Below, one piece after another: positions 44,641 through 56,424 of a DNA stretch of 64,000 nucleotides; position 1 is the first letter of the stretch, and the number at the start of each line of letters is the position of its first letter. The notes under the pieces are model-generated. The model had not been told where the DNA came from. It ran no database searches and worked only from the letters and a program-made list of their open reading frames with translations. A program made the translations under genes and the position numbers. This DNA is from Setaria digitata (Eukaryota; Nematoda; Chromadorea; Rhabditida; Setariidae), in the NCBI GenBank assembly GCA_003640385.1, contig RCAB01000349.1, positions 1-64,000 on the forward strand, read 5' to 3'.

Positions 44641-47600
44641 ACAAAAGATTTTCATGAAGAAATACGCAATACAAGAGATACAGTGAATGAAATAGGTGTG
44701 GAGAAAATGAGATGGTATATTTTGGAAATGAAATTGAAAAGGAAGTAGAAGTATAGTAAATTAGATGATTGTATTATTTGGAATGTTCAAGCATCGATCA
44801 ATTTGTTGCAAAGAAAAAAATTTTAATTGGAACAATATCAATTTAAATTTGGCATTTAATTTCCATTGCGTATAGCTTTTTACAAAAATTTCTGTTAAAT
44901 GAATAAGAAAAGTATGCCAAGAATTGGAAAATCATCAAATGTTAAGTTATATTTCAAACGAAAATTGAGGACAACCATATGGTGCGAGAAAAATTTCCTT
45001 TCAATTTAGAGGAAGAAAGAGGAAATTGGAAAAGATAAGGAATTTCAAACTTTTTAGATATATATATTTTTCAATTTATTCAGGATAAAAAAGAAAACAT
45101 TAAAAGATAACGATCAGATGATGTTGGTGATAATGAAATGTAATCAATATTGTTATCAGTCATTTGATAATGCAAATAAGCTATCTTGAAAAACATTCCA
45201 GTCTTCTTTCTTGCTTATTTTAATTATTTATTTATTTGTTTATTCATTTACATTTATTTATTTATTTGCAGTTACCTTTCTATTTTTCCATATTTATTTC
45301 CTATAATTTTTTTTTATTTGCACAAAAAAACAATTTTTTTCTAACTACTAGACTGAGCTTAAAAACAGATAGAAATTAAAAATATATTGTTTTCGAGTGG
45401 TTGAACCAAATAATTTAATTCTGTGCAAAATTATCATCTTCGGAAGAATTGAAAAACAGGAAAGATATCATTTTATCATTTATCATATAGCGATTTTTGG
45501 ATAAACAAAGAGTGGAAGTTCTCATAACCACTTAATGACTGAAAAAACATTATTATCATGTGATTATTGCAATAATGGCTTTTATAAGTTTGTAATTAGT
45601 TTCGTAAAAAAAAAAAAAAAAAATCCTTGAAATTATTTTGCAAAAAAAAAAAAAAAAAAACAAAAATAAAAAAAATTGTAAATAGTTTTGATAAATTTAT
45701 GATCAATTCATTGCTAAATGAAATCTTTTATTTTTTTCAAAACTCAAAAATCTATGTTAAACATTTTCTCTCTTTTTTTTTCTTTTTTAAATAATATTTA
45801 AAATGTGTAAATCTCTCTCTGTGTGTGTGTGTGTGTGTGTTTTTTTTTTTTTAGATTTAAACATAGTTAAAATATATTATTTAAAAAGAAAAAAAAAAAG
45901 AAGCTAAAGAGCGAAGGAATGATTGTTAACTGCTAGCGCAAAAGCCATAAAACTTGTCGAAGCAAGAAATAAATGGTGTTAAAAATCTAGAAATTAGCAA
46001 TTAGACAGTTTGTGTAACTAAGAATTTAGAGCAATCTTTCATCCATCAATGCACAAGGAATGAAATTATTTGTTTTTTTTTTTAGCTTTATTAAAATTAC
46101 AATTTGAACTTATTTGTCATCGATAAAATTGGACTTGGTGAGAGGAAGGAAAAGTGGGGAAAAAAAAAAAACAACTTAATCAAATCTGAAAAGTACCAAT
46201 ATTAAAATTACAATTTGAAATAATTTTTCATTGATAAAGTTGGACTTGCTCAGAGGAAAATAGAAAATGACTTTATCAAATTTGAAATTTATCAAATATT
46301 TTAACTTAATCATGTCGTACAATCTATAAATTAAATATTATTTAAAATTTTACTTTCTCTTATTCTTTTTTTTTTCCTTTTCTGAACATCCAGAACTACT
46401 GAAGAGTTCTATTGTTATTATCGAGAACTTTATTATTAAGATTAAGTGATTTCATTAATTCAGCTGAATTATTAATCAGTTGTTAATCAGCTGTGAATTT
46501 TCATTCATTGCTAATTTTTTTTTTTTTTTTTTTCACCTACATTATAAATATACCAAAACTAATGAAGTATAATTCTTGAGATAACATGAATTTTCGAGAG
46601 TTTTAGTTTTTATTTTCTTATTTCAATATATTAAAAAAAAAAAATGGAACATATGCATTGCTAGTATTTATTTATTATTTTTTAAAATGAATCGTCTTTT
46701 TTTCTGCTATAATTTAGAGAATTTTTCTTTTTAGGAGACTAGTAAGAAATTTATTTTTCTTGCTTTTTTTTTCCTTTTTTTTTTTTTCTTTACAATTTTC
46801 AGCAAATGATTGATTGATATTTCGCTGAAGGATGCAATCTTGAAATAAGTTCTTTTCATTAATTTATCAAATTTAATTTATGATGTAATTGCACTAAATA
46901 AAATCCATTGGATTAAACAAATATTATATCCAAAATAAGAAAAAAAAAATTAATAATTGCTTTTTTTTTTGCTACAAAAAACTGAACTTCTTTTCAGTTT
47001 TCAGAAAAAAGCTTTTTTTTTCCTTTAATTTATCAAAAAGAGGCCGGAAAAGAAAGAAATTTCAAATTTTAATCATAAATTCTGTCATTTTTCTTGAATT
47101 TTTCTTCAAAACTAAATTTACTAAAATGAAAAAAACGAAACGAGTAAATGATTTTCTTTTTTAATCAAATTTTAAAATCTACACATGTATATATGTTTTT
47201 ATGAGTGTAAAAATTTCGAAAATTACAGTTGAATTTTGGCAACGTAGTAGATTTTAATGGATAAATATTAGACTAGGCGATATTAGACTAGACTAAGAGA
47301 TGATCGGGTCTTACTAAAATATAAATGAGTTAGAAGAGAGTGAAACCGGAAAGGAAAAAAAAAATAAAAGTAAGTTTAAAGGGTGGCTCACATGAGTATA
47401 CAATCAAATAAATTATCCATATTCAAAGGGAGAAATGGTAAGAGAGGAATGGAATTTGAAGGAAGTTATTTTTGAACTAACTAGACTGATGTTGCTAAGT
47501 GTAAAATATAGTCTAGGTATTTAAAAAAAATAAGAAAAAAAGGAAAAAGAAAAAAAAAAGGAAAATGTTAAAATGTGAGAGGTAGAAAAAGAAAATTTCA

Positions 47601-48042
47601 TGATCTGTAAAAAATGAAAAAAAAAAAATTGACACTTTTTAGGTAGCAATTAAGTTAAAAAAAAAAAAAAACCTGTCATTATTTATTATAGTAATAAGTA
47701 TTAGATATATTTTGCATTATAATGTAATGATTGGTTTGTGAATTTTGAATTTATAAGGTATATTTTTCGAATGCTACTGTAAACATTTTCATATTTTTTT
47801 AGCTTCTTAATCGATTGGCAATTTCAAAAATTTCAATTTGATTTCTTAAAATATAATTGCTTTAATTATTTGCAAATTTTAATTATCCAAACTCGATTCT
47901 ATGCATTTAAAGCTGCTCTTTTGTTTTTACATTCTTTTTTTTCGATTTTTTAATAGTTAATTTTTATGCTAATTAAAAAAAAAAAGTTAATAAAAGAGCT
48001 ATTTACAGGTACATCATCTTGAATTTCAATAAACAAACACAA

Positions 48043-51000
48043 ATGATGAATTATTTTTGGCTTTTAATGGTTTTTGCTACCGTTGAAGGCTTTTTGAATA
48101 TCAAATCTGAAATGAATTACTGTGAAGCAATTCATACAGCTGCTACCGATATGAATTTAGTATGTTTGCATTTTTAATTTTCAAAATTTAATTTTAATTT
48201 TTAGCTTAGAAAATTTTGCATTTTTTTTTTTTACTTTCCTTTCCTTTATCATCTTTTCTCAAAATTTTATCCAGTGGACTTGAATTTCTCTGTATATTTG
48301 GATTAATTTTAAAAATTCAACTTTATATTCAGTTCTTTTTCGTTTCTGCATCTTAAAATTTCATTATATTTTTCAATTCGAATTTCTGACTTCATTTTTT
48401 TTTTTTTTATAAATACTCTAAAATACTCTCTCATGCTTTGTGTAAATTTTGCCAAGTTTTTTATTTCAGTTATTGTGGAATAATTTTTTTTAGATTAATA
48501 ATTTCAGATTTTCTAAATTTACCAAATTAATGATTCCAAATTTAATGATTCTTTTTTCCAGATTTGTTGTAATGAAACATACGTGTATCAGGATGATTGT
48601 AAAAAAAAATTAACATGTACGATTGCTATAATTTGTCGCTGTCTCTCAAATAAATCGGAAATTTTTTACTCAAAATTAAATTTGAATTCCGCCAAGTCAA
48701 ATAGTCCACCCATATGGCAAAATCATTCATTTTCGTGTTCAGAATCAGAACTGCGAAATTTCTATATCGAATATCACATTAAATTAACTCACATCAAATA
48801 CAGGTTTGAAATATCAGATTTTCACCATTTCTAAATTTCATGCATTTTTCTTTTTTTGGCTCCTTGACAAAACTTTAATTTTTCTTTTTGTTTTTATAAG
48901 CATTTTTTTTTTTCTTAAAATTCTCGGGAAATTTTTTTTTTTATATTCTTATTTTCTTCTACTACTACTAAATGGTTTTTTTTGCAAATGTTATTCTTTT
49001 TAAATTTTGTTTCAAAATTTCTTGTGAGTTTTTCTGTAAAAGTGATATGTGATAATGCATAATTTTCAGTTATGATGATGAAAATGCACGGAATGTTACG
49101 CAACCTAATGGCATATTATTATCACTGATTGTTATCACTAATCAAGCAATTATATTAAAACCTACTATTATGTCGAGTATATTAATATTTTATTCTTTCT
49201 TATTTTTTGCTATTAATAATAATTTTTAACATATGTAATGTAATTGTTATTCACAAATTCAACTATTGCAGTAATTTATGATGCATGACTATAAATTATT
49301 CGAATAATTTTAAAATTAATTAAAAATTGTATTTTTTATCTCTGAATCATGATTATATTCATGTATTATATTAGTACATTATTTCCAGTTTTTATTCTAA
49401 CATAAATTCTCACATTCATAATTTATGAAAGCCTATAATTGATGAATCATAATTCATACTTGATAACCAATAATCGTGCTTTTTTTTTTTTTGCTCTTTA
49501 AGTTACAATCATGATAAAAATGATATGATTATAGAGCTTGCTAAGCTGTTTGGAAAGTTGACAATATTTCATATGGAAATGAAAGATTCACCAAATCAAC
49601 CAATAATTATCGATAACGAATTGGAAACGTTACACGCACTGAAACTTATCAACATTAATGCTACATTTACTGATAATGTATGTCTTTTTCCTTTTTCTCT
49701 AAATTTCCAATTAAATTAAAAAAATTTATTATCACATATTTAACAAAAAAAAAAAAAAAAAAATGAAAAATAAATTTAGATACCAGAATGGATAAATTAT
49801 ATCGAAAGAATTCATATCGAAAAAGCTTCATTAACTACCGTACCATTTTGGTTGATTTACAGTAGCAAGCTGACAAGAATTTTCTTCCGTGAAACTGCCA
49901 TTGATAATCTTATGCTAATAGCGTTTGTTTATTTTATTAATTTTATTTTTTAAAATTTCAAAAACTTAATCAAAATTATCATGATTATTATTAAAAAGAA
50001 AAAAGAACATTATTTTCTGCGGAAATTCGGCAATTTTATAAGACGGTAAAGCTATGATGATAAAAAAAAAAAAAACAATATATTTCTGTAAATTCGTTAA
50101 TTCTACAAGACAGAATTAAAAAATAAAACAAAAGATAAACTTCGGAAAAATATTATAATACTTCTATCATGATAATTTGATATTGCCAAATTATAATGTT
50201 TCATTTTTATAAGGTTAGACAAATTCTTCCCATCCTTTTTCTTCCAGTTTCCAAAGAAAAAAGAGAGAAAAAGCAGAGTTTACTTAGCAAAATATACAAT
50301 TAACAGTAAGTAATTGCACCGGCAAGCTAATTAATTATGTTATTGCTTTATCAACTAATTAACCTAATAGCATAAAATTGCAAATTAGCAGTAGCACACA
50401 ATATATCCGTATTTTAACTCTTTATTATATCTTTATTTAGCTGAAATTGTATAAATTAATAGAAAACAAAATGCACACATTTTAGTGGGAAAAAAAATTT
50501 TTTTTTAAAGCGAAAATTTCCTTTTTTATTTCAAGAAAATTACGAGCATTACGAAGTTTAAAAGTAACAAAAAGTATGATTGGAAGTCTTGAAAAGGTGG
50601 AAATTTTGGGTGATGCAATTCAGGAAATTGATCTAAGCAATAATCAGGTTTGAATATAAATTACTGATTAATTTATCTTTCAAGTATTTAAGTAGCGGCA
50701 GTTTTGATGTTATTTCTTTGTCTATTTTACAAAGCAAACATTCGTACTAATAATAGAAATAGGTAAGAATTTACTTGCTGTGGAATAAAAGAAAAAATTT
50801 CAATTTTTGGATAATATCAATTTCGTTCTTCTTTTTTGATAAAAACTAATTTTTAGAGAGAGATTAAAAAAATTTTTGTCAATTTTTGCATCATTTTTAC
50901 ACAATAGATTAAAACGTAATGGATAAACAAATTTTTAATTATTTAATTATTATTTTCTTGCTATTTTTTTCTTTTTGGTTAATTTTTTAAGTTGAACCAA

Positions 51001-53876
51001 TTAAATAATTTTTTCTTTGCTGAATAATTGAATTTTGCCTTTTAATTGAAATTAAACTTTACTAAAAATTTATTTAAAATTTTTAAGACTAAATTTAATT
51101 TAATTTTAAAATAAACTAAGTTAAATTTAAATGATTCATTTAAACGGATAAAATATTAGTCATGTCAGGAGCCAGGTGGCGAGATGGCCGAGCGGTCTAA
51201 GGCGCTGGTTTAAGGCACCAGTCTCTTCGGAGGCGTGGGTTCGAATCCCACTCTCGTCAGTACCCATTTGGTTTGGTTCATCCTTATTGCATTCATAGAA
51301 GACGGAAGAAAAATTAGCAACGGGTTCTTCTTAGTTGCGAAGAAAACCTGTGCTCTGCAGTAGACTTTTAACAATTAATTAATTACTTAATTAGCATGCT
51401 GGTTCGTAATCTTTGCACTTCAACTTTGCTGCAAAAATTCTGAGCTTAGCAGTAACTAATAACTGAATAACTATAGAAAGTAATGTAAAATTTGAATTAA
51501 TTCTCTGCATGTGATGCAGTCCATTAGTCTAGCTCAAAATTTAACTATTCAGCTCAGAAAAAAAAGAAATGCAAAAATTGGTTTGAAAAAATTTCGTAAT
51601 TGCTTAATATTATTTAGATTTAAAATTTTTTCATTTTTTAAAATTTCAAAACATTTCTGAAAATCATTTTGATGAAAATTGCTGAAATAGTTTTTCATTT
51701 AGATTACTGGCATTGGTCGTTATACTTTTGCAAAATGTACCAATCTTACATTTCTTAATCTGGCCAATAATCCGATTAAAAGTTTACCATATCGTGGCTT
51801 CCAATACAACCAGCATTTACAGTATCTTAATTTGGCTAATACCAAAATTACGGTATTCGAAATTATTTACTACAATTAGTAGTAAATTGTGATTGAAATT
51901 GCGAATAATTACTGCTTCCTTTCTTTTTTTATCAATTTTTTTTTTTTTCTGGTAACTGATTGGAATTTTTTTCAAATTACTTCTTAATGCAAATATTTTA
52001 CGTCAACATTTTTTATTTTCAATATCATTTCAAGTTAATAATTCCAGCTTTGCATTGAAATTTTATGAAAATTAAACAATATAAAAGAATATAAAAAAGA
52101 AAAAAAAAAAGGAAAAATGAGAAAAAATTATTTTAATAAAGCAAATTTTTAGGTACTTTCAACAAATCATTTACTTGGACTTAACTTACTCCAAACACTT
52201 ATTTTATCATCAACTCCAATTTCCAAAATTTCTCCATATGCTTTTATTTCACTTCGTTCATTGCAAATTCTTTATTTAAATGCTTGTAATTTAACCGAAT
52301 TACCAATCGCTGTGATAAATTGTTGTAATTTAACAAGGTTTACTGAATTTCTCTTATTGCTTCTTTTTTTTTTTTTATTTGTTTATTTGTTTACTTAATA
52401 ATTGCTGCATTTTTTTAACAAGCTTTTTCAATTACTATTAAATGCCATATTTTAGTGATGTAAAAAATTTGTGCACTAAAAAAGTTATTTTGTTTTTTTT
52501 TTTTTTTTTGTTTTCGTTTTCTCTCCTCTTTTATGCAATTTTAATTTCGTTTGTTGTTATCAAATTTTTTCAGCTTATATTTGGCACAAAATTTTTTTTA
52601 TGATGAAAATTCACTACCCGTTGATCGTATCGTTCATTTAACACAACTTTTGGTTTTATCATTTGATCGCAATCCACTGATTAATTTTCCAATTGGCTTC
52701 TTTCTCATACCACCAAGTAATCGTGTAAGTTTTGAAATTTACAAAAAAAAAAAAAAAAAAAAAAGAGCTAAATGAAGAAATTATTACAAAAAATAGTAAA
52801 AAAAAAAAGAAAAAAAAAAACAGATGTAATGCTAATACTTCTTAAAAAATTTTAATTTTAACACTTGTTATTAAAAAAAAAAAGAAAAAAGCGGAAAAAT
52901 AAGTATCACTGTAATTTTGTTTTTCCTTTTTCGTTACTTTTCATCCATCTAAGCAAATTGTTTGCTTTTTAGTGATAATTTTATTTTAGAAATTATTATC
53001 ACAAATTTTGGATACAATCATAACACTTCCATTATGGCATCATGAGCCATGTACTCGTTATCTGTGGAATTTACACCTTGTTAACAGGTATTGAATATTT
53101 TCATTTTTGAGAGGGAGAGAGAGAGAGAGAGAGAGAGAAAGAAAAAAAAAAGAAGTTTCACAGTGATTATCATATTGATTTTTCACTTTCCCAAAAAAAT
53201 TTATTAACGATTATTTATAGTGATTTTTCATTTTCGAAAACAATTTAATAATGACTTTTCAATTTCCAAAAAAAAAAAAAAAAAAAAATTTTATAACGAT
53301 TACCCATAGTAATTTTTCATTTTCCAAAAAAAAAAAAAAAAAAATGAAAAAATTCAATAATAATAATTCACAATGATTTTTCGCTTTTCAAATAAAAAAA
53401 AAAAAAATTTAACAATCAAAGATGATTCATGATTCGTGATAATCATGAATTATATTACAAATGATGATTATGATAAAAGTCATTTTTTTTTTTTTTTTTT
53501 TTCAAGTTCAACGATATTGTATGATCGTGTGGCACAATGGAATTATGAACGCTTGAAACATGATCGAATGGAGCATTGCTTAGAACTTTTCCATCAAATT
53601 CAAAACAGATTAGAGCCATATCGTTGGCTTCAAGCAACTAGCTACTGTTTAATTGCTCGTCATTTGCATATCATTCAAAATGATTATCAAAATTTATTGC
53701 AAACACAGAAATGGGAATTGAAAAATGAAAATAATAATAATGGCACATTGTTTGCAACAATTAATTGGCCAACACATCAATATTTCTATATTTTAGCAAT
53801 TTCCATTGTTTCAAATATTTTCCTGATCATTATAGTGGGTGCTTTATTAATTTCGGTTATGCTAAATGAATTTTAA
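48043..53876 (+). CDS. Leucine-rich-repeat type I transmembrane protein
   Basis: Exons: 48043-48159, 48562-48803, 49503-49677, 49780-49922, 50536-50647, 51703-51852, 52153-52337, 52574-52724, 52990-53087, 53507-53876. Phases agree and give 580 aa. A signal peptide ([16 protein letters not shown]) is followed by a cysteine-rich N-terminal region ([21 protein letters not shown]). Leucine-rich repeats cover about 180-430: [84 protein letters not shown]-terminal cap contains [14 protein letters not shown], and a membrane span at about 552-576 ([20 protein letters not shown]) leaves a tail of a few residues. It is probably an adhesion or receptor-type surface protein; no closer family is recognised. 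An in-phase 102-nt candidate exon lies at 49070-49171. A TTTACAG acceptor at 48008 may be a trans-splice site. Poly(A) signal at 54079. Confidence 0.86.
49070..49229 (+). other. Candidate cassette or alternative last exon of the LRR gene
   Basis: A good acceptor (AATTTTCAG) opens a frame that matches the phase of the preceding exon (Ser from AG/T, then [20 protein letters not shown]). Read to a weak donor (AT/GTCGAG at 49171) it is 102 nt and in phase with the next exon. Read through, it ends at TAA (49229) after a hydrophobic run ([14 protein letters not shown]). Either use is possible, and the gene is complete without it. Confidence 0.4.
51178..51259 (+). tRNA. tRNA-Leu (anticodon AAG)
   Basis: This is a complete class II tRNA, 82 nt with the discriminator A. 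The acceptor arm GGCGAGA pairs with TCTCGTC (one G-U). The A box TGGCCGAGCGG lies in the D arm. The anticodon stem CTGGT/ACCAG encloses loop TTAAGGC with AAG at 51212-51214. The long variable arm typical of leucine is present, and the T arm GTGGGTTCGAATCCCAC contains the B box. There is no intron. It sits on the same strand inside the 1055-nt intron between LRR exons 50536-50647 and 51703-51852. Confidence 0.98.
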
Positions 53877-54078
53877 TTGGTTTATTTTTAATTCAATTAT
53901 ATTAGTTATGTTTCCTAAAATTAATCCATTTCAAATTCGAATTAATTACTACATTGCATGAATTAATCATTTCCATTTCTTTTTTTTTTTTTTTTTTGCT
54001 TTCACTTCTGTCCTTTCCTCTTTTTTTTTTTTTTTTGATTCTCAAAATTATTAACATTTTTTAATTTTGTATATTTAT

Positions 54079-54084
54079 AATAAA
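54079..54084 (+). terminator. Poly(A) signal AATAAA of the LRR gene
   Basis: A canonical hexamer about 200 nt past the LRR stop codon. It is the first AATAAA downstream that was noticed. Confidence 0.6.
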
Positions 54085-54788
54085 GGAAGGACTTTGAAGC
54101 ACATTCACCGATATTTATTTCTTTATGATTCATTATGTAAATAGAGCTAAATAATTAAAAAAAAAAAGGAACGAACGAAAAACAAAACAAATACGTAAAC
54201 TGTATGATTGGGACTAGAAAAAATGGTCAAATAATCAATATCATTGATAAGTTTATCAGTGAATGGATCAAATAGATTACATTATCATTGCAGTAATTTT
54301 TCTCTTCAACAGCAAAACCTTTTCATTATCAGTAATTTAAATTACTACTTCAACTTTTCAATCATTAATTTAAATCACTATTAATTACTAAATCATCATT
54401 TGTTTCTCTTTTCCTTTTTACTCCCTTTTATTTTGCTGCTAATTTGAATTGCTTTAAATTTCACTTTTTATGGAAATTTCTCAGTTGTGTTTGGTAGATG
54501 TGATAAGACTAATAAAAAATATGGAATATTTAGACGTACGTCAAAAATTTGTTTCCAATAGTATTTGCATAGTTGCAGTTGTTCAAATTTTCCGTGACGT
54601 GATGTCATTTCAGTAACGAACAGTAGTCTAGTCATTTGTAATGAATTTGCATTAAACAATTGAAACGATACTAATTGATACATACATTGATTAATAGAAA
54701 AACGTTAACATTGTTTGGCCATTCTATTGCTTTTCCAATTTTAGTGAGCAAAACAAATTAGCAATTAGCAAATGGTAGCTATTCTAAT

Positions 54789-55195
54789 AGTGATATGATA
54801 ATAGCATAAGTGATAACTATGATAATGCGGTAATGTCTTGATGAAAGCAAAAACAGTGACTGCAATAATGTAAGTTAATAATTATCTCATTACACTGTAA
54901 CAATAATAACATCTAATTTAATTTGTATACCAAAAGTATAGAAAATGTGACAATGATATGATAATAGCACAAATGATAAGTGCGATAACATAATAATGTT
55001 TTGATGGAAGCATAAATGATAACTGTGATAATGTAAATTAATAATTATCTCATTACAGCGTAACACTAATAACATCTAATTCCATTTCATATTAGAGGTA
55101 TAGAAAATGCAATAATGATATGGCAGCAGCACAAATGATGACTATGATAATGCAATAGTGATATGGTAAAAGCATAACTGATAATTATGATATCA
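54789..55195. repeat. Tandem repeat of about 162 bp, about 2.5 copies
   Basis: Units begin near 54790, 54952 and 55114 with (G/A)TGATATGATAATAGCA-type sequence. Each contains AAATGATAA-like blocks and, in the first two, the shared stretch TTAATAATTATCTCATTACA. Copies differ by point changes, and the third is truncated. Confidence 0.85.
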
Positions 55196-55746
55196 TCTAA
55201 TTAAATTCATACCAAAAATTTATATGCACTTTTTTTTTAACTATGCATTCAGCTGATGCTACGAGAGAACAATCAGGAATAATCATTAAGAAGACTAAAA
55301 TTTAAATATGAATTGCATTAGTAAAGAAGTAAGGAAAAAACAAAAAAAAAAGAGAAACATTATTTTGTATACTTTCTTTTTGAATTAAAATTTTTCATAT
55401 TTAATCGTTAATTTTCTTTTAATTATTAATTTGTTACAATAAAAATAATAATTAACATGTATTATTATCGAAATTTTCTTTTACTTTTACTTTTGCTTCT
55501 TTTCTTTTTTAATTATTTAGATTGCAACAATTTTTGTTCTCTTTCTATTCTTCTCATTTTTTTTTTCCTTTTTTATTTTTTGTCACTTTTTTTTTGGTTT
55601 TAAATTTAAAATTTGCTAGAGTTTTCTTACACATTTTTTTTTTTTTTTAAAGCGGATAAAAATTTTGTCTGCAATTAATTAAATAATTTCATCGCATACT
55701 TTAAAGTATAATTCGTTCAAATTTTACATTTAGTTATAAATTAAAC

Positions 55747-55779
<33 letters not shown>

Positions 55780-55875
55780 GAAGAAATAGAGAAATGAGTG
55801 AAAAAATAACTATCGGTTGCCGATTGTTAATCGTTTCTCCTAGCATTAAATTCTTAGTTTTGTTTTAATTGCGAG

Positions 55876-55970
55876 GTAGAAAGAAAGAGGGAGAAAGAGA
55901 GGAGGAGAGGAAGAGAGAGAGAGGGAGAGAGAGAGGTAGGGAAAGAGAGGGAAAAAGAAAAGAAGGAGTA
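55876..55970. repeat. GA-rich purine tract
   Basis: An almost pure purine stretch of GAGA and GGGA units with few interruptions, of the kind able to form triplex DNA. Confidence 0.85.
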
Positions 55971-56390
55971 CAAAACTAAGGTATCGTTCTCATTTCATTG
56001 AACTATTTTGCTAAGAATAGAAATTTCATTTCTAATTTTTTTTTTTTTCTTTTTCTCTTATTTTTTTTCTTTCTTTCTTTGCTCTTCTTTTTTTTTTTTT
56101 CTTATTTAATTATTTTTACCTTTCAAAAAATTTGTTGAAAAGAAAAATTAGAAATATTATTTAACAATTTGCCTTTTCAAAATGCCATTTTTGAATAAGT
56201 AAAATTTGGTTGACACGTTCATTTCTTTTTTTCTCTTCCCACCTATGCATTTATTATTATTATTATTTTTTTTTTAATTGATCTATGCATTCTTTTCTTC
56301 TTCCTTCTCTCTCTCTCTCTCTCTTCTTCTTCATTTCTCATTCATTTTTTTGCTCTTTTTCACCCTTCTCTCTCACCCCTCTCTCTTGTA

Positions 56391-56424
<34 letters not shown>

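Larger units (their letters stand above)
38264..48042. other. Gene desert between the channel and LRR genes
   Basis: About 9.8 kb of extremely AT-rich sequence with dozens of A or T runs. Trinucleotide tracts lie at about 38580-38950 and 39110-39170, a GT run at about 45822-45840, and a single-N duplication at 40491-40543. The minisatellite at 44030-44640 is the only strongly structured element. Open frames such as 42859-43125 (+) are Lys/Phe-rich products of A and T tracts. The two flanking genes point away from each other, so both promoters lie here. Confidence 0.65.

Noticed and set aside
44105..44674. Long overlapping minus-strand ORFs rich in Tyr, Phe, Ser and Cys
   Set aside because: They run through the 31-bp minisatellite in all three frames; the unit simply lacks stop codons on that strand. 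No splice signals or domain.
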